Shown: one piece after another, positions 1-11,149 of the stretch
Layout of the letters: every line of letters begins with the position of its first letter
Numbering within the stretch: position 1 is the stretch's first letter
Source of the DNA: Elysia chlorotica
Lineage: Eukaryota; Mollusca; Gastropoda; Plakobranchidae
DNA: 64,000 nucleotides
NCBI GenBank assembly: GCA_003991915.1
Contig: RQTK01000013.1
Span: 430,457-494,456, forward strand
Direction: 5' to 3'
The notes under the pieces: generated by a model
Databases searched by the model: none
What the model was told of the DNA's origin: nothing
What the model saw: the letters and a program-made list of their open reading frames with translations, nothing else
Program-made: the position numbers and the translations under genes

Positions 1-3
1 ATC

Positions 4-89
<86 letters not shown>

Positions 90-145
90 CAGACAGATAG
101 ACAGATAGATAGATAGATAGAAACATAGATAGATAGACAGATACA
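1..145. repeat. (GATA)n microsatellite with GACA interruptions
   Basis: The window opens inside a run of GATA units that continues to about 110, then degenerates into GACA and AAACATAGATA variants by about 145. It continues beyond the left edge of the window, so its full length is unknown. Confidence 0.95.
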
Positions 146-1084
146 AAGAGTGATATAAGACAAAAAGAGGAAAACAATGGGCAGACCGACAAATAGAGAG
201 AGATTTAGAGAGAGAGAGAGAGAGCGGTACACCGATTACATAACGAGGAAAGCAAGAAGTGGGAAAGGTATTAAGAGAAGTTTGGGCAAACAGAGAGATG
301 ATTACGAGAGAAAAAGATATACAGAAAGGTAGATAAAAAAGGAGAGCGAAAGAGGGAGAGATTGGTAGATATTGAGACATATTAGTATCTGTAGAAAAGG
401 TAAAACGTGTTTATTTGAAAGGTTATTAGGCAAAAGAGATAAATGGAGGTTTTGGTTAGGGATTTTGTAGACATTCTTTATCAACTGGATCATACTACAG
501 GGCACTGTTTGCCCCTACCATTGGTTATATTTATCCATGGGTGCCTCTTCTTGTCTTCTTGTCTGTATACTAATTATCAACAAAGTTAATGGCATAGCAA
601 ATGATTTGCAAAATTCAACTTAATCGACAAGCTATTGGAGAATGTGAAGTAAATTACATTTCCCAAATTACCAATACAACAGTCATAATAATAATAAACA
701 CCGAGACAATCGAACTTTCTCAAATGTCACTCCACACCTTTCGTCCTCATACCCTACCCGCACTCATTGTCCTTTTTTGTGTCCCTCTTATTCATGGTAC
801 CGTAACCAGAAACGTTCATAAAAAGCTTGCATCAGTGTCCCATCTCACCATTAACTCTAAACCCTTTCATCTCCATCGAGTCTAGCCCCGCCAGAGGAAG
901 AATAATTCGTCTCCCAGCCAGTCCGTGGAATTCTTGATGACTGGGGTTCACTCAATATTCGCTCGATAGAGCCGCGGATCCAACTTGCGTATTCCTCCAC
1001 TTTCAATTAACACTCGTTCATGCACTTCCTCCCCGGCTTTCAACTTCTGGGAGGGGCTTGGCTGTGTCTATGTGGTGCTAAAAG
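146..1084. other. Non-coding stretch, purine-rich at left
   Basis: A purine-rich segment with a short (GA)n run near 192-224 grades into ordinary AT-rich sequence. Short open frames here have no recognisable domain and no exon-like boundaries. I see no RNA gene. Confidence 0.5.
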
Positions 1085-1143
1085 CAGAAAGAAAGAGAGG
1101 CGGAGAGACAGGCAGACAGAGGGTGAGATATAAAGAAAGAAAG

Positions 1144-1194
<51 letters not shown>

Positions 1195-1247
1195 TGGGGA
1201 GAGAAAGAGAGAGAGAGAGGGGGGAGAGAATGAGAGAGAGAGAGAGA
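1085..1247. repeat. (GA)n-rich polypurine tract
   Basis: About 160 nt is almost pure purine on the plus strand, with a perfect GA core near 1148-1185 and imperfect GA/GGA sequence on both sides. Open frames that read as Arg-Glu repeats across it are products of the repeat, not genes. Confidence 0.9.
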
Positions 1248-1690
1248 AAAAATGTCGCGCCGTGGTTTAGGTTGATTTTTCCGCTCTATTATGTGTTCTT
1301 TGATGCTATTGTGTTAGTAAGACCACAATACCCCGACTGTCGACAAGGGTCACAGTGGACTCCGATACTTCCCCTCTCCCCCCGTCAGGATACAAGGTAT
1401 AGATTATGATTCATATTATTAAAGTTAACTTAGGCGAAGCGATAATGAGAGCTAGATATTGATCTCATGTCCTGGGGTTTTTCAGTGATTTCAAATAAAC
1501 AATCAACCGTGTTTGGAAGAAGCAATGCGATAAATCTACAATGAGAATTAAGTCATTTAAGCAATATGTATCAAAACTATTTGATTTAAACCTTACCTCC
1601 AACTAATTGGGACAATACTGGAAATAAAAATAGAAAACCACTATGTTGATGGAGTAAGGGAACTGTCGATTCTTGTATAATTATAACTAT

Positions 1691-1960
1691 TAGAAAAAAT
1701 ACATATGAAATAAAAGCAGTTATCTAAAGGTTTCTTTGTTGTTGTTTTTACTGCGACTGGGTTGTTTTTCTAACCAATATCTTATCTAATATTATTTCGT
1801 ACATCCCTTTGAATAAAACAAATTTAATATAAAAAAATACATATGACATGAAAGCAGTTTCAGTCGTTGTCTTACTGAGAATGGTTTGTTTTCCTAACTA
1901 TATTTTTCTAATCTATAATTTTTTAGTACATCCCTTTGAATAAAACAATTTTAATATGTA
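1691..1960. repeat. Diverged tandem duplication, about 135-bp unit, two copies
   Basis: Copy 1 (about 1691-1830) and copy 2 (about 1831-1960) share ATACATATGA, AAAGCAGTT, a GTTGTT/TTTTTCTAA block and TACATCCCTTTGAATAAAAC in the same order. Small indels separate them. No coding content is seen. Confidence 0.75.
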
Positions 1961-2246
1961 AAAAGGCTTTGGCACGTTTGCAAACAGGTTGCCTTCTAAA
2001 AATCTTCTGTTCTTTTTTAAACCAACAAGAAAAAATGATAATATATTTGCGCCGATTAAAAGTTTATGACATTTTTTAAGACTTTGCAAAAGTTATGATA
2101 ATCCCATCTCTCTCCTCTTGCTGTTTTTCCAAGAAAATTAAAGTTTTGATACATAATTATACTCCTGAGTAAAACACAGATTCAATCGGTTTTATTTAAA
2201 GATGGTAACTAATGTTTTGTTTAAGACGTAATTGGCCCAACTCTTC

Positions 2247-2488
2247 GGGGTGCGCGGCAGCCATTGGTAGAACACCGGTTTTCGACGCAGGAGGTCTGTG
2301 GTTCAAGTCCTGGCGATTTCGCTCCCTATTGGTTGGATCGGTGTCAGTCTAATGTGACCAGCTAAGACAGGAGTCTGTCTCGTGTGTGGCAGCACATAAA
2401 CTTGTCAGGTGTTAGTCTTGGGGCTCGTACGCAATATAGCCAATACAGTGCAGATGTTGGACGTGACACCAACTGAACTCAACTCAAC
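2247..2488 (+). repeat. SINE copy A (tRNA-derived head, full-length looking)
   Basis: The head contains A-box-like GGCAGCCATTGGTAGAAC and B-box-like GGTTCAAGTCC, the internal RNA polymerase III promoter of a tRNA-derived SINE. The body carries GGTCGGTGTCAGT-like, TGTGACCAGCTAAGACAGGA and AGTCTTGGGGC blocks shared with the other copies in this window. The tail is an AACTC-type repeat (AACTGAACTCAACTCAACC). Confidence 0.8.
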
Positions 2489-2604
2489 CCCAACTCTTCA
2501 CTCCACTAAACACGCACTTTGCTTTCTCAACTATGAGAAAAAATCTAACAAAAGCCACCCTTCTCCTAACTTTTAAAATTTCCCTTTCCTCCTTTTTACC
2601 CCTT

Positions 2605-2812
2605 ACGACGTTGGTCTCCAGACTGTGAGGTCCACGGTTCGAATCCCACGATTGGTCAAAATTCATTTGACCGATTTAGTCCCCTGTAACTGGTTGGGTC
2701 GGTGTCAGCATAGCGTGACCGCCTGAGACAGGATAACCAGTACTCCACGCCCACAATATAATCTTTATAGTGCTGACGATGGTGGTTAAAACAACTCGAC
2801 GCAACTCAACTC
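2605..2812 (+). repeat. SINE copy B (same body, different head)
   Basis: A B-box GGTTCGAATCC is at 2637-2647, and the body blocks GGTTGGGTCGGTGTCAG, GTGACCGCCTGAGACAGGA, CCCACAATATAATC and GTGCTGACG follow. The tail is CGACGCAACTCAACTC. The region before the B box is shorter than, and unlike, copy A, so this may be a subfamily with another tRNA head or a 5'-truncated copy. It lies about 117 bp after copy A in the same orientation. Confidence 0.75.
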
Positions 2813-3530
2813 TACCACTTACAGCTATAGCATTTCGCTTCAAACTAAAAGTAGTATTTTCCTTAATTTAAAGAGCCTTTTTGTGTATTGCTTTATGTGT
2901 AGCCTTCTACAGACATTTTTAAGAAGTATGTGAGCAAGCTTGAGGGAGCGAATGAGTGACTGAAATATTTGGAGAAATGATAAAATAGCAAGTTTTAAGG
3001 GGCTATGAATAAAATATACTCTTTTCGTAAAGCTGGGATGCTATCGAGATGGTTCTACCGTTACAATCATAAGAGTTTCGATTAGAAAGCTTTTCGACCT
3101 TTCTTTTGCAGACAGCTTTTATTTCCTAAAGCTTTGCAAACCCACCTGTGATATGGCGATCTAATATTTTTTTCAAGAGCAAGAAGGATTAAAACGGCAA
3201 GTTACAATTTAACTTGTTTAACTCATTGGTCTAACCATAGTCTACAGTTCATTAGCTTTCGTTCACCAGATTATAATATGGCAAATAAAAGCTAGAGATC
3301 CAGAGGCTGAAATCTGGTACTCACCCAGAAAGTGACCATATGTGGAGAGTTCCCTAGGGAAGATCAAGAAGCGCGGTTGAGAGCTCGTGGTTGCCAAAGA
3401 TAAAAGAGCACATCTAGTGTTGGTCGATGTCAGTGTCCGCGGGTCGGGCCAGCTTTCCCCGTAACTTTGTTTGTGTAGGAGGGGGACCCTGGCTGTCTAA
3501 CAAAGCCACTCGAGGTAACTATGTTAAGTT

Positions 3531-4542
3531 TAGGACAGAGAAGTTTCCCTTCAGTATTTAGACAAGACATAAGCAGATAGCCTCTTGCTTTTTTTTTTTT
3601 CAATGGTCGAGCTGAGTTGTTCACAGTCCACTCAACTCAAATCAATGCGGTAGCGGTCCTAAGCCGAGATAGAACTTTTGCTGGGCCAGAACAGTGACCT
3701 TTTTTTCTACACAATTATTATGCTTGACGATGTATATCGTTATATCTCTGAAAACCTTCACTCTGGTCTTCGGTCCGCACCGCAACGCGTTTGAAATATC
3801 ATGCCCCCCCCCCCCCCCCCCCAACAATGAGTAAATTTTTAAAACCATCCCCCCCCCCCCACTCGCCCGACAATAAGTTAAATATTTAATAAAAAAAAAA
3901 TTACTCGGCTCCGTGAGTAACTGATCAGGTATTAATGCGCTTTTGATAATAAAATTGATTCGATTTAATCTACATTTCCTTTTTCTGTTCAATGGTTTGA
4001 AAACAAAATCAGTTTGTGCTTCCTAGCAAGGAGTAGAATAAAATCATAAGCAGAGTGAAGTTACATTATAGAACAAACTTAATGCTGTCATATCTTTTTT
4101 TAAACGTATGTGGATTGAGCAACAGAAAAACGTTTAATAACGATTCAAGAATAATGCTCTACACAGGTAAACCTTATAAATTAAAGCTTTATGTTGTTAG
4201 TCGCATCCAACAAAGAAAGACTGGTGATACATAAATTAAATGAAATTTAACTCGCGTAAAAATGTCTTTACTTTATGAGGATAGCGTAACAGTGAAAAAT
4301 TTCCTTATTCAGACTTTATGATTATCCCGAACTTCCCTTTCCGCTTTAGTTATACAGGTCCAGCTTTTTAAAGTTGATACTAATGAACGATAACTCATGA
4401 AATAGTTCTGGTCGAAGATCGTGTAGAAGTTACTCCGTATTAACTCCCCTTTTGAGACAGACTGAGCTGGATCAATCCTAGTCCTCCTGTTTGAATGATA
4501 GAAAGAGATTTTGAAGAATAGACATTTTTTTAAACGCTTAAT
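3531..4542. repeat. Tandem duplication, copy 1 of a roughly 1-kb unit
   Basis: The unit begins TAGGACAGAGAAGTTTCCC and ends TTTAAACGCTTAAT. It is followed head-to-tail by a second copy. This copy has two poly-C runs near 3804-3860 separated by a short segment; copy 2 has only one. No gene is recognisable within it. Confidence 0.92.
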
Positions 4543-5494
4543 TAGGACAGAGAAGTTTCCCTTCAGTATTTAGACAAGACATAAGCAGATAGCCTCTTGA
4601 TTTTTTTCAATGGTCAAGCTGAGTTGTTCACAGTAAACTCAACTCAAATCAATGTGGTAGCGGTCCTAAGCCGAGGTAGAACTTTTGCTGGGCCAGATCA
4701 GTGACTTTTTCCTACACAATTATTGTGCTTGACGATGTATATCGTTATAACTCTGAAAACCTACATTCTGATCCTCGGTCCGCACCGCAACAGGTTTGAA
4801 ATATCATGCCCCCCCCCCCCACTCGCCCAATAATGAGTTAAATATTTAATAAAAATTACTCGGCTCCGTGAGTAACTGATCAGGTATCAATGCGCTTTTG
4901 ATAAAATTGATTCGATTTCATTTACTTTTCCTTTTTCTGTTCACTGGTTTGAAATCAAAATCAGTTTGCGCTTCCTAGCTAGGAGTAGAATAAAATCATA
5001 ACCAGAGTGAAGTAACATTATATAACAAATTTAATACTGTCATAACTTTGTTTAAACGTATGTGGATTAACCAACAAAAAAGAAACGCTGAATAACAATT
5101 CAAGAATAATGTTCTACACAGGTAAGCCTTATAAATTAAAGCTTTATGTTGTTAGCCGCATCCAACAAAGAAAGACTGGTGTACATAAATTAAATGAAAT
5201 TTAACTCGCGTAAAAATGTCTTTACTTTATGAGGACAGCGTGACAGTGAAAACTTTCCTTATTCAGACTTTATGATTATCCCGAACTTCCCTTTCCGCTT
5301 TAGTTATACAGGTCCAGCTTTTTAAAGTTGATACTCATGAACGATAACTCATGAAATAGTTCTGGTCGAAGAAGGTGTTGAAATTACTCTCTATTAACTC
5401 CCCTTTTGAGACAGACTGAGCTGGATCAATCCTAGTCCTCCTGTTTGAATGATGGAAAGGGATTTTGTAGAATAAACATTTTTTAAACGCTTAG
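4543..5494. repeat. Tandem duplication, copy 2 of the roughly 1-kb unit
   Basis: It repeats copy 1 almost base for base from TAGGACAGAGAAGTTTCCC to TTTAAACGCTTA, including CTCGGCTCCGTGAGTAACTG and GACAGACTGAGCTGGATCAA. Differences are scattered substitutions, a shorter A-run and one lost poly-C block. By eye the identity is in the mid-90s percent outside the homopolymers. Confidence 0.92.
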
Positions 5495-7326
5495 GAGATG
5501 ACCAGTTGGATTTATTTTGTCTGTACTAATTTCAGCGACAATTTGTATTATTTGTACCGCCTAAACAAATACAATACATAGACGTGCACGATTTGTTTGC
5601 ACGATAGTTTATATTGATAACGTTGATGAAAAAAGGAAATTAAAACAGTGAAGAGATATAAAGTAGAAAGAAGGAGAAAGATAGACAGATAGGTATATTA
5701 GACCAAGGTTAGGAAGACAAACAATAATTATGTGCCTATTTTGAAGAAACATGAACTTAGACAGAGACCTGGGACTAGTTTACACCAATACGTTAAAATA
5801 TACGTCTACTGAGGCATGTGAGCAACAAACAATACTACTACATTTCTGTTGCACACAGAACACCTCAACTTATAAGTTATGAAAAATTAGTCTCAATCGA
5901 CACTATCTTCATTTTTCTTCTTTTATGAAACTCTGTATAACAATGTCTTTTGTATTAAATAAGAAGTAATTACACAGACGAGTATTGGAAAATAGAGCTG
6001 CGTATTTACTGGTGCGCGGCATCATGTTTATTAATCTCTGCATAAACGTTGAAAACACGCAATATTGTACGCTATAAATTTAATACCTGCAAAAATACAA
6101 ATACAAACCAAAACAGACCAGCTTACCAGCTGCCATCAAAACGTGAAAACCCGGTTAATTTATCTGCACAAAGTCGGATATACCTTTAGCGTCAATGTTC
6201 GGTTTAAATAGTTTCTTTTATGCTTACGACCATGATCAGGACAGTTTGAGACCGACTTCCTGCTTCCTTCCTTTCTCGCATTTTACAGTGACAACATAAT
6301 CGAGTTTACTGGTTTCTTGCGACGTAACGCTCGCTTAAAGACGTTGTCTTGCTGTTAACCTCGCCATCATAAAGTACAAATGAACAGCGCTCCGCAATTT
6401 TTTTTAAGTCAAGGCTTCAATTTCAGGGGTGTATTTGGCAGGATAAGGTGCGTGTTTTTTTTGTTTTTTTTCGTTGTTTTTTTTTTCTTTGTGGATTTTT
6501 TCTGAAATATTTTAATTTTTTTTTTGGAGGGGGGTAGGGGTAGGAGAAGGAGATTAGTACGTCGTATTTGAAATAAATTAAGTAAGATAAAACCGCCAGT
6601 ACTGCAATGTCAGATTAAAAAGCTGAAGATACAAATTCTAGCTATGTTTCGATTGATAATGAGGTCACAATACAAGGCACTGTGTGCGATTCTACTGTTG
6701 TGACACACACACATATAAACATAATGCTGATTTTTACTTTATTGATTCTTTGTCATGGTTCGATAAATATTATATCGCCATACACATTTTAAAGGAAATA
6801 TGAAGCATTCCTAGAATTCGATTTCACTGGGATAATTTACATTTTAATATTCCAATGACGAACACCATAACCTGGTGCTGTAGATCAAGAAGGGAAGTTG
6901 GCCGTCCGAGCAACTGAGGCAGTGGATCAATGCACTTATTTACAGCGTACCTGGATACAGTACGCTTTATTCGGACGACGAAGAATGTTGACATTACATG
7001 TAATTCTTTGCGTGAAAATCCGAAAAAGTCAACAGTACACAATGTTCGCCAATAAGCACACTTAAAAAGTGGATGTATTATCTTAGTATTGAACAGAAAA
7101 ATAGGGAAGAGAAAATAATCTGCCAGGTATGTTTTTAGTTATATCGAAAGGATGGCCTGGTACCTGCTTGACGTTCAGCATTACGATTAGCCCAGAGGAT
7201 GTGCGGGACCAGTTCCACCTTTTTAGCTCGGAATACTTCACATTGCGTTCTCCAGTAGTTAAAGCAGACTAGGAAGATTTGAGGACTAAAGCTGTAACAC
7301 GAAAAATCTTTATTTGAACGCCCATA
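5495..7326. other. AT-rich non-coding stretch
   Basis: I see no gene, RNA or clear mobile element. T-runs lie near 6450-6525. Open frames are short and without domain signatures. Confidence 0.5.
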
Positions 7327-7485
7327 GTGTGTGTGTGTGTGTGTGTGTGTGTGCAATAAATATTTTGTCATCTCTGAGCACATATTGATCTTAAGAACAA
7401 GTTGCAGCAGTTTTGTTGTAGCTGTTGTTGCTGTTGTTGTTGTTGTTGTTGTTGCTGTTGTTGTTGTTGATGCTGTTGTTGTTGT
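7327..7485. repeat. (GT)n and (TTG)n microsatellites
   Basis: A perfect (GT)n run is at about 7327-7353. After about 65 bp comes an imperfect (TTG)n run at about 7422-7485 with CTG and ATG interruptions. Confidence 0.92.
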
Positions 7486-8520
7486 TTTGGTGAGACTCAG
7501 ATTATTTGGTGTGATTTACTGCCTTTTAGGACTGTGAGTTCACCCAGGGTGGCGGAACGTAGTTACAAGACTTGAACTCCAATTAGAGTTCAGAGTTCAA
7601 GTTAGTTCATCAAGAAAGGTGAGTGAGCAGGCGTAATGCTAACCAATGCGACTTGTTCTTCCGTCGTAATTACAACTTTGCGGTGAGTTTACGACTTGTC
7701 TTAAGATATTATTTAAAAACGATCGATTAAACTGGCACACAAGATTGTACAGGACATTTAGCACATCATTTTCGCTTTTGCTCCAAACACTTGTGCAAGA
7801 ACCACAAGCTTTCTTTAAGAAACAAACATAAGTGCAATAAGTTTGCACGACAGTTCATAAAACAGAAAATTTAACGGTAATCTGTTTTCCCCGTTAATTA
7901 CTTTAAATATTAAAAGATAACTTTTAACTAACTATAGAAATAACATGTTTTGAATCACTATTAATTTGATTTTTTTAGCGTGCTCCGATAATGTCTGCAG
8001 TTTACTTATTTTATTAAGAAAAACTTTGAAAAGCTTGAAAATGTTCAAGGAAACTTGTCGCTGCTAAAACATCTTTTTAAAGGAGCACATAAAAATTGCT
8101 ACATAACTACAACATAGCTACTGTTAGGTTGTAAGATTCAGGCATAAAGCACAAATAATCGATGCAGTCGCGTTTACTCTAACCAAATCTTTCCCTGAGA
8201 CCATAATTATTAACAAAGAAGCAGCCATATTTACTAGTGCTAAGCATCAAAAGATTCCCTGAGAGTAAAATATTTTTTGTAGTCCAGGTCTACAAAATCA
8301 GAGCATTTTTCTTTCCATATTCTCTATAAATGTGTACTGAAATTGTGTTTGCTGCAACAAGAACTGAATCAGAAAACATTTTTTCAACTTCGTACGGGGA
8401 TGATTAAATTATTATTTAGAAATCACGTGATTTAAAGTATGACGATTCAAGGTGTTTGAGTTGGACTTATTTTACACGTGCGTGTGTTTTCATGTGTGTG
8501 TTTGTCTAAAAAATTTATAT

Positions 8521-8559
8521 AAAGAGGGGGCAGGGTGTAAAATGAAATAAATAAAAAAG
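8521..8559. repeat. 39-bp direct repeat, copy 1
   Basis: The sequence starts AAAGAGGGGGCAGGGTGTAA and continues with AATGAAATAAATAAAAAAG. It recurs exactly at 8968-9006, so the two copies are 447 bp apart start to start. Role unknown. Confidence 0.85.
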
Positions 8560-8967
8560 CTCGAATCTTCGTTGGTACTCCCGTCTCCGTGCGGGATTCT
8601 ACGAAACATAGTGAGCGTAAAACTCATCAAAGATACATTTTTGGTATAAAAATGTCGATCTATTTTGCCGCTGAGGCATACATATGCCTAATGTCCATTT
8701 TGTGTCTATCATGATTCTATTGAACAAAAGAGGATAATGATGGTGTTTAAATTTCAACAAAGTCCTCGATTTGGATATTTATATCGACGCAAGTTTTATT
8801 CCTCTGAGAAGCGCGTTGGTGGACTTAAGTTTTTTTTGTAGTTGATGTTGAGTTGTCGTTCTGACAGTAGTTTGTTCATATGTTTTTTCCTTTGGATAAA
8901 ACTTCATTCCATCCAAGTACAAAATAATCAATTAATTTTCGTGATGCTATTTTCAGATGAATAAAAT

Positions 8968-9006
8968 AAAGAGGGGGCAGGGTGTAAAATGAAATAAATA
9001 AAAAAG
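8968..9006. repeat. 39-bp direct repeat, copy 2
   Basis: Exact match to 8521-8559, the other end of a 408-bp intervening segment. The flanking sequence on either side is not shared. Confidence 0.85.
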
Positions 9007-9950
9007 AATCAAAGTTTGGTTCGTGGATTATAGTTTGAAAAAGACGAACATTAATGATCTGTTTTACGTTTTAATTTTACATAAGTTAAAGTCTTAACTC
9101 ACTCATAATAGGCAATGTATAAAACATGACAATTTAATCAATTAGTAGATAAGGTTATGCAAAGAAGTAAAGGCGAAGCAGAACTTGGTATTTGGATTTA
9201 TTTTCTTGTTTTCTATATGCTCAACGTCAGTATTTAGGCTGTATCATGAAGTGATCCCAAGTTAACGTCTGATAGTTTTACACGCTACCACAGAGCGCGG
9301 GGATATCAGGCGCCTGTCTCAGCCGATCGCATTATACAGATGTCGACTCTATGTCTAACATTTGCAAGGGTTTACTGATTCCTATAAAATGGGAATATAA
9401 TTATAATATTCAATCGTTGTCATCAATAGCTACTTGTAGTCTTTTTTCTTCGTGTAAAAGGATTTATTTTAAAGTAAATAATATCATACAGATAAGGGCT
9501 TTGATATCATAAAATCTTCGTTATTATCATTGACAATTGATATACAAATATTCGCATTTAAAACTCTATACCCCTGTTTCGTAATAGACAAAAATGTTTG
9601 TTGGATCAAGTATGCGTTTTCCTTTCCACACCTAAACAAGCAAATAAAGGACAGCCTTCATTACCTTAATAGACATTTTAAGCAAATTAATGATGCGTCG
9701 ATAGGAATAAGAAGGAAAACATTGTAACGTACATCATTTTTACTGTAAACAAACTTCTGCTGTGTGTGCGTGTGGTGAGAGTGGAGCAAGAACTTTTATT
9801 ATTTCAGGTGGGAGTACTATGCCACATGACTTAATTATGGTGCTGCAGCAAAGATCAGACGAGAACATGCAATAAACACGTCCATATGCATTATGTATGC
9901 TTTGTCCTGGCGTTACATTCTGACGTTTGTTTAACATTCACTAGAGATCC
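9007..9950. other. AT-rich non-coding stretch
   Basis: No feature is supportable. Open frames at 9530-9727 and 9740-9937 lack recognisable domains or splice context. Confidence 0.45.
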
Positions 9951-9986
9951 CCCCTCTCTCTCTCCCTCTCTCTATCTCTCGTTTAA

Positions 9987-10035
<49 letters not shown>

Positions 10036-10146
10036 CTCTCGCTTTGTCACTCGGTCTCACCGTCTCTATCTCTCTCACTCTCGTTTCCCTGTCTGTCTCT
10101 CTCTCCTCTCTCTATGTCTCTCACTCTCTCATTCTATCGCTCTCTC

Positions 10147-10188
<42 letters not shown>

Positions 10189-10190
10189 TC
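9951..10190. repeat. (CT)n-rich tract
   Basis: About 240 nt of interrupted CT repeat with perfect runs near 9993-10030 and 10153-10183. Ser-Leu repeat frames across it are artefacts. Confidence 0.93.
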
Positions 10191-10689
10191 TTTGACTTAA
10201 TTCACTGCTTTCTTTCTTGCTCATTATTTTTAGAACTTGTAACGTGAAGGTTACTATGACGACAACCGTGTATGTGAGCGAGTCTAAGCGCACTAAATTA
10301 TACATGAGGTCGTGCAACATTGTGGAAGAAAGGTGAGGGGTGTCATATTTTACAACGGTACTGGGTATCCATTCTTTCCTTCTGAAACAAAAGCAACATT
10401 TTTATGTAAGGTAGAGATGACTGGCCGCCTTCCAGTGAAGCAGTTGACGCAGTTTTTTAATGCCCATTAGCTAGTATTATGTCCTGAGTTTGCATGTACT
10501 CGTATACTGTTACTGAAATGTGCATAGTTATATATTTATTCCTTTAATAACGACATCATCATATTTCAAATCTCGTCACTCTACTGCCACGCTGCAGTTG
10601 TCGTCATAACTCTGTGTCTATAAGTCTAAAAGCTTTCCTTTTTTCATTTTAAGTTTCTGTCTTAAACATTGAACCTCTTTTACCTATTT

Positions 10690-10706
10690 TTCCTCTCACA
10701 AATCTA

Positions 10707-10759
<53 letters not shown>

Positions 10760-10872
10760 CTCTCTCTCTCACTCTCAATCTTTCTCTCTCGCTCTCGCTC
10801 TCTACCCCCCTCTTTCTCTTTCACTCTTTCTCGCTCTCGTCGCTCTCTCTCTCCCTCTCTCTTTCTCTCTGT
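10690..10872. repeat. (CT)n-rich tract
   Basis: Imperfect CT repeat with a perfect core near 10712-10752, followed by a T-rich stretch to about 10930. A GC-richer segment follows at 10980-11120, with no recognisable gene. Confidence 0.92.
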
Positions 10873-11149
10873 GTGTTTTTTTCCTTTATCTTTTTTCTTA
10901 TCTGTCTCTTTATTTTTCTTTTTTTTTTCGTCCTCTTCTTTTTCTATGCCATATTATATCTATGTGACTTACCTTGGATCTCCCACAGCAGAACATCCCG
11001 GACTGGACTGGAACTCTGGTCCTCACAAACCAGTGCATGGAGGCTGCGCACTGAACCTGTCTACGTGGCCAGCGCCGGGGAGCTGTAGTGAGGATGCAGG
11101 CAGTCGCTGGACGCCATTGGTAATTCCATTTGGTTTGGGTTTTTTTTAT

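Noticed and set aside
2247..2330. Possible functional tRNA gene at the SINE heads
   Set aside because: The A and B boxes are present, but a proper cloverleaf with paired acceptor stem is not evident, and the segment is fused to a SINE body repeated elsewhere.
9886..10320. Open frames of Ser-Leu or Arg-Glu repeats, up to 193 codons elsewhere (for example 29227-29941, 13203-13607, 39121-39675)
   Set aside because: They are translations of (CT)n and (GA)n microsatellites, open in several frames and on both strands, with no other protein content.
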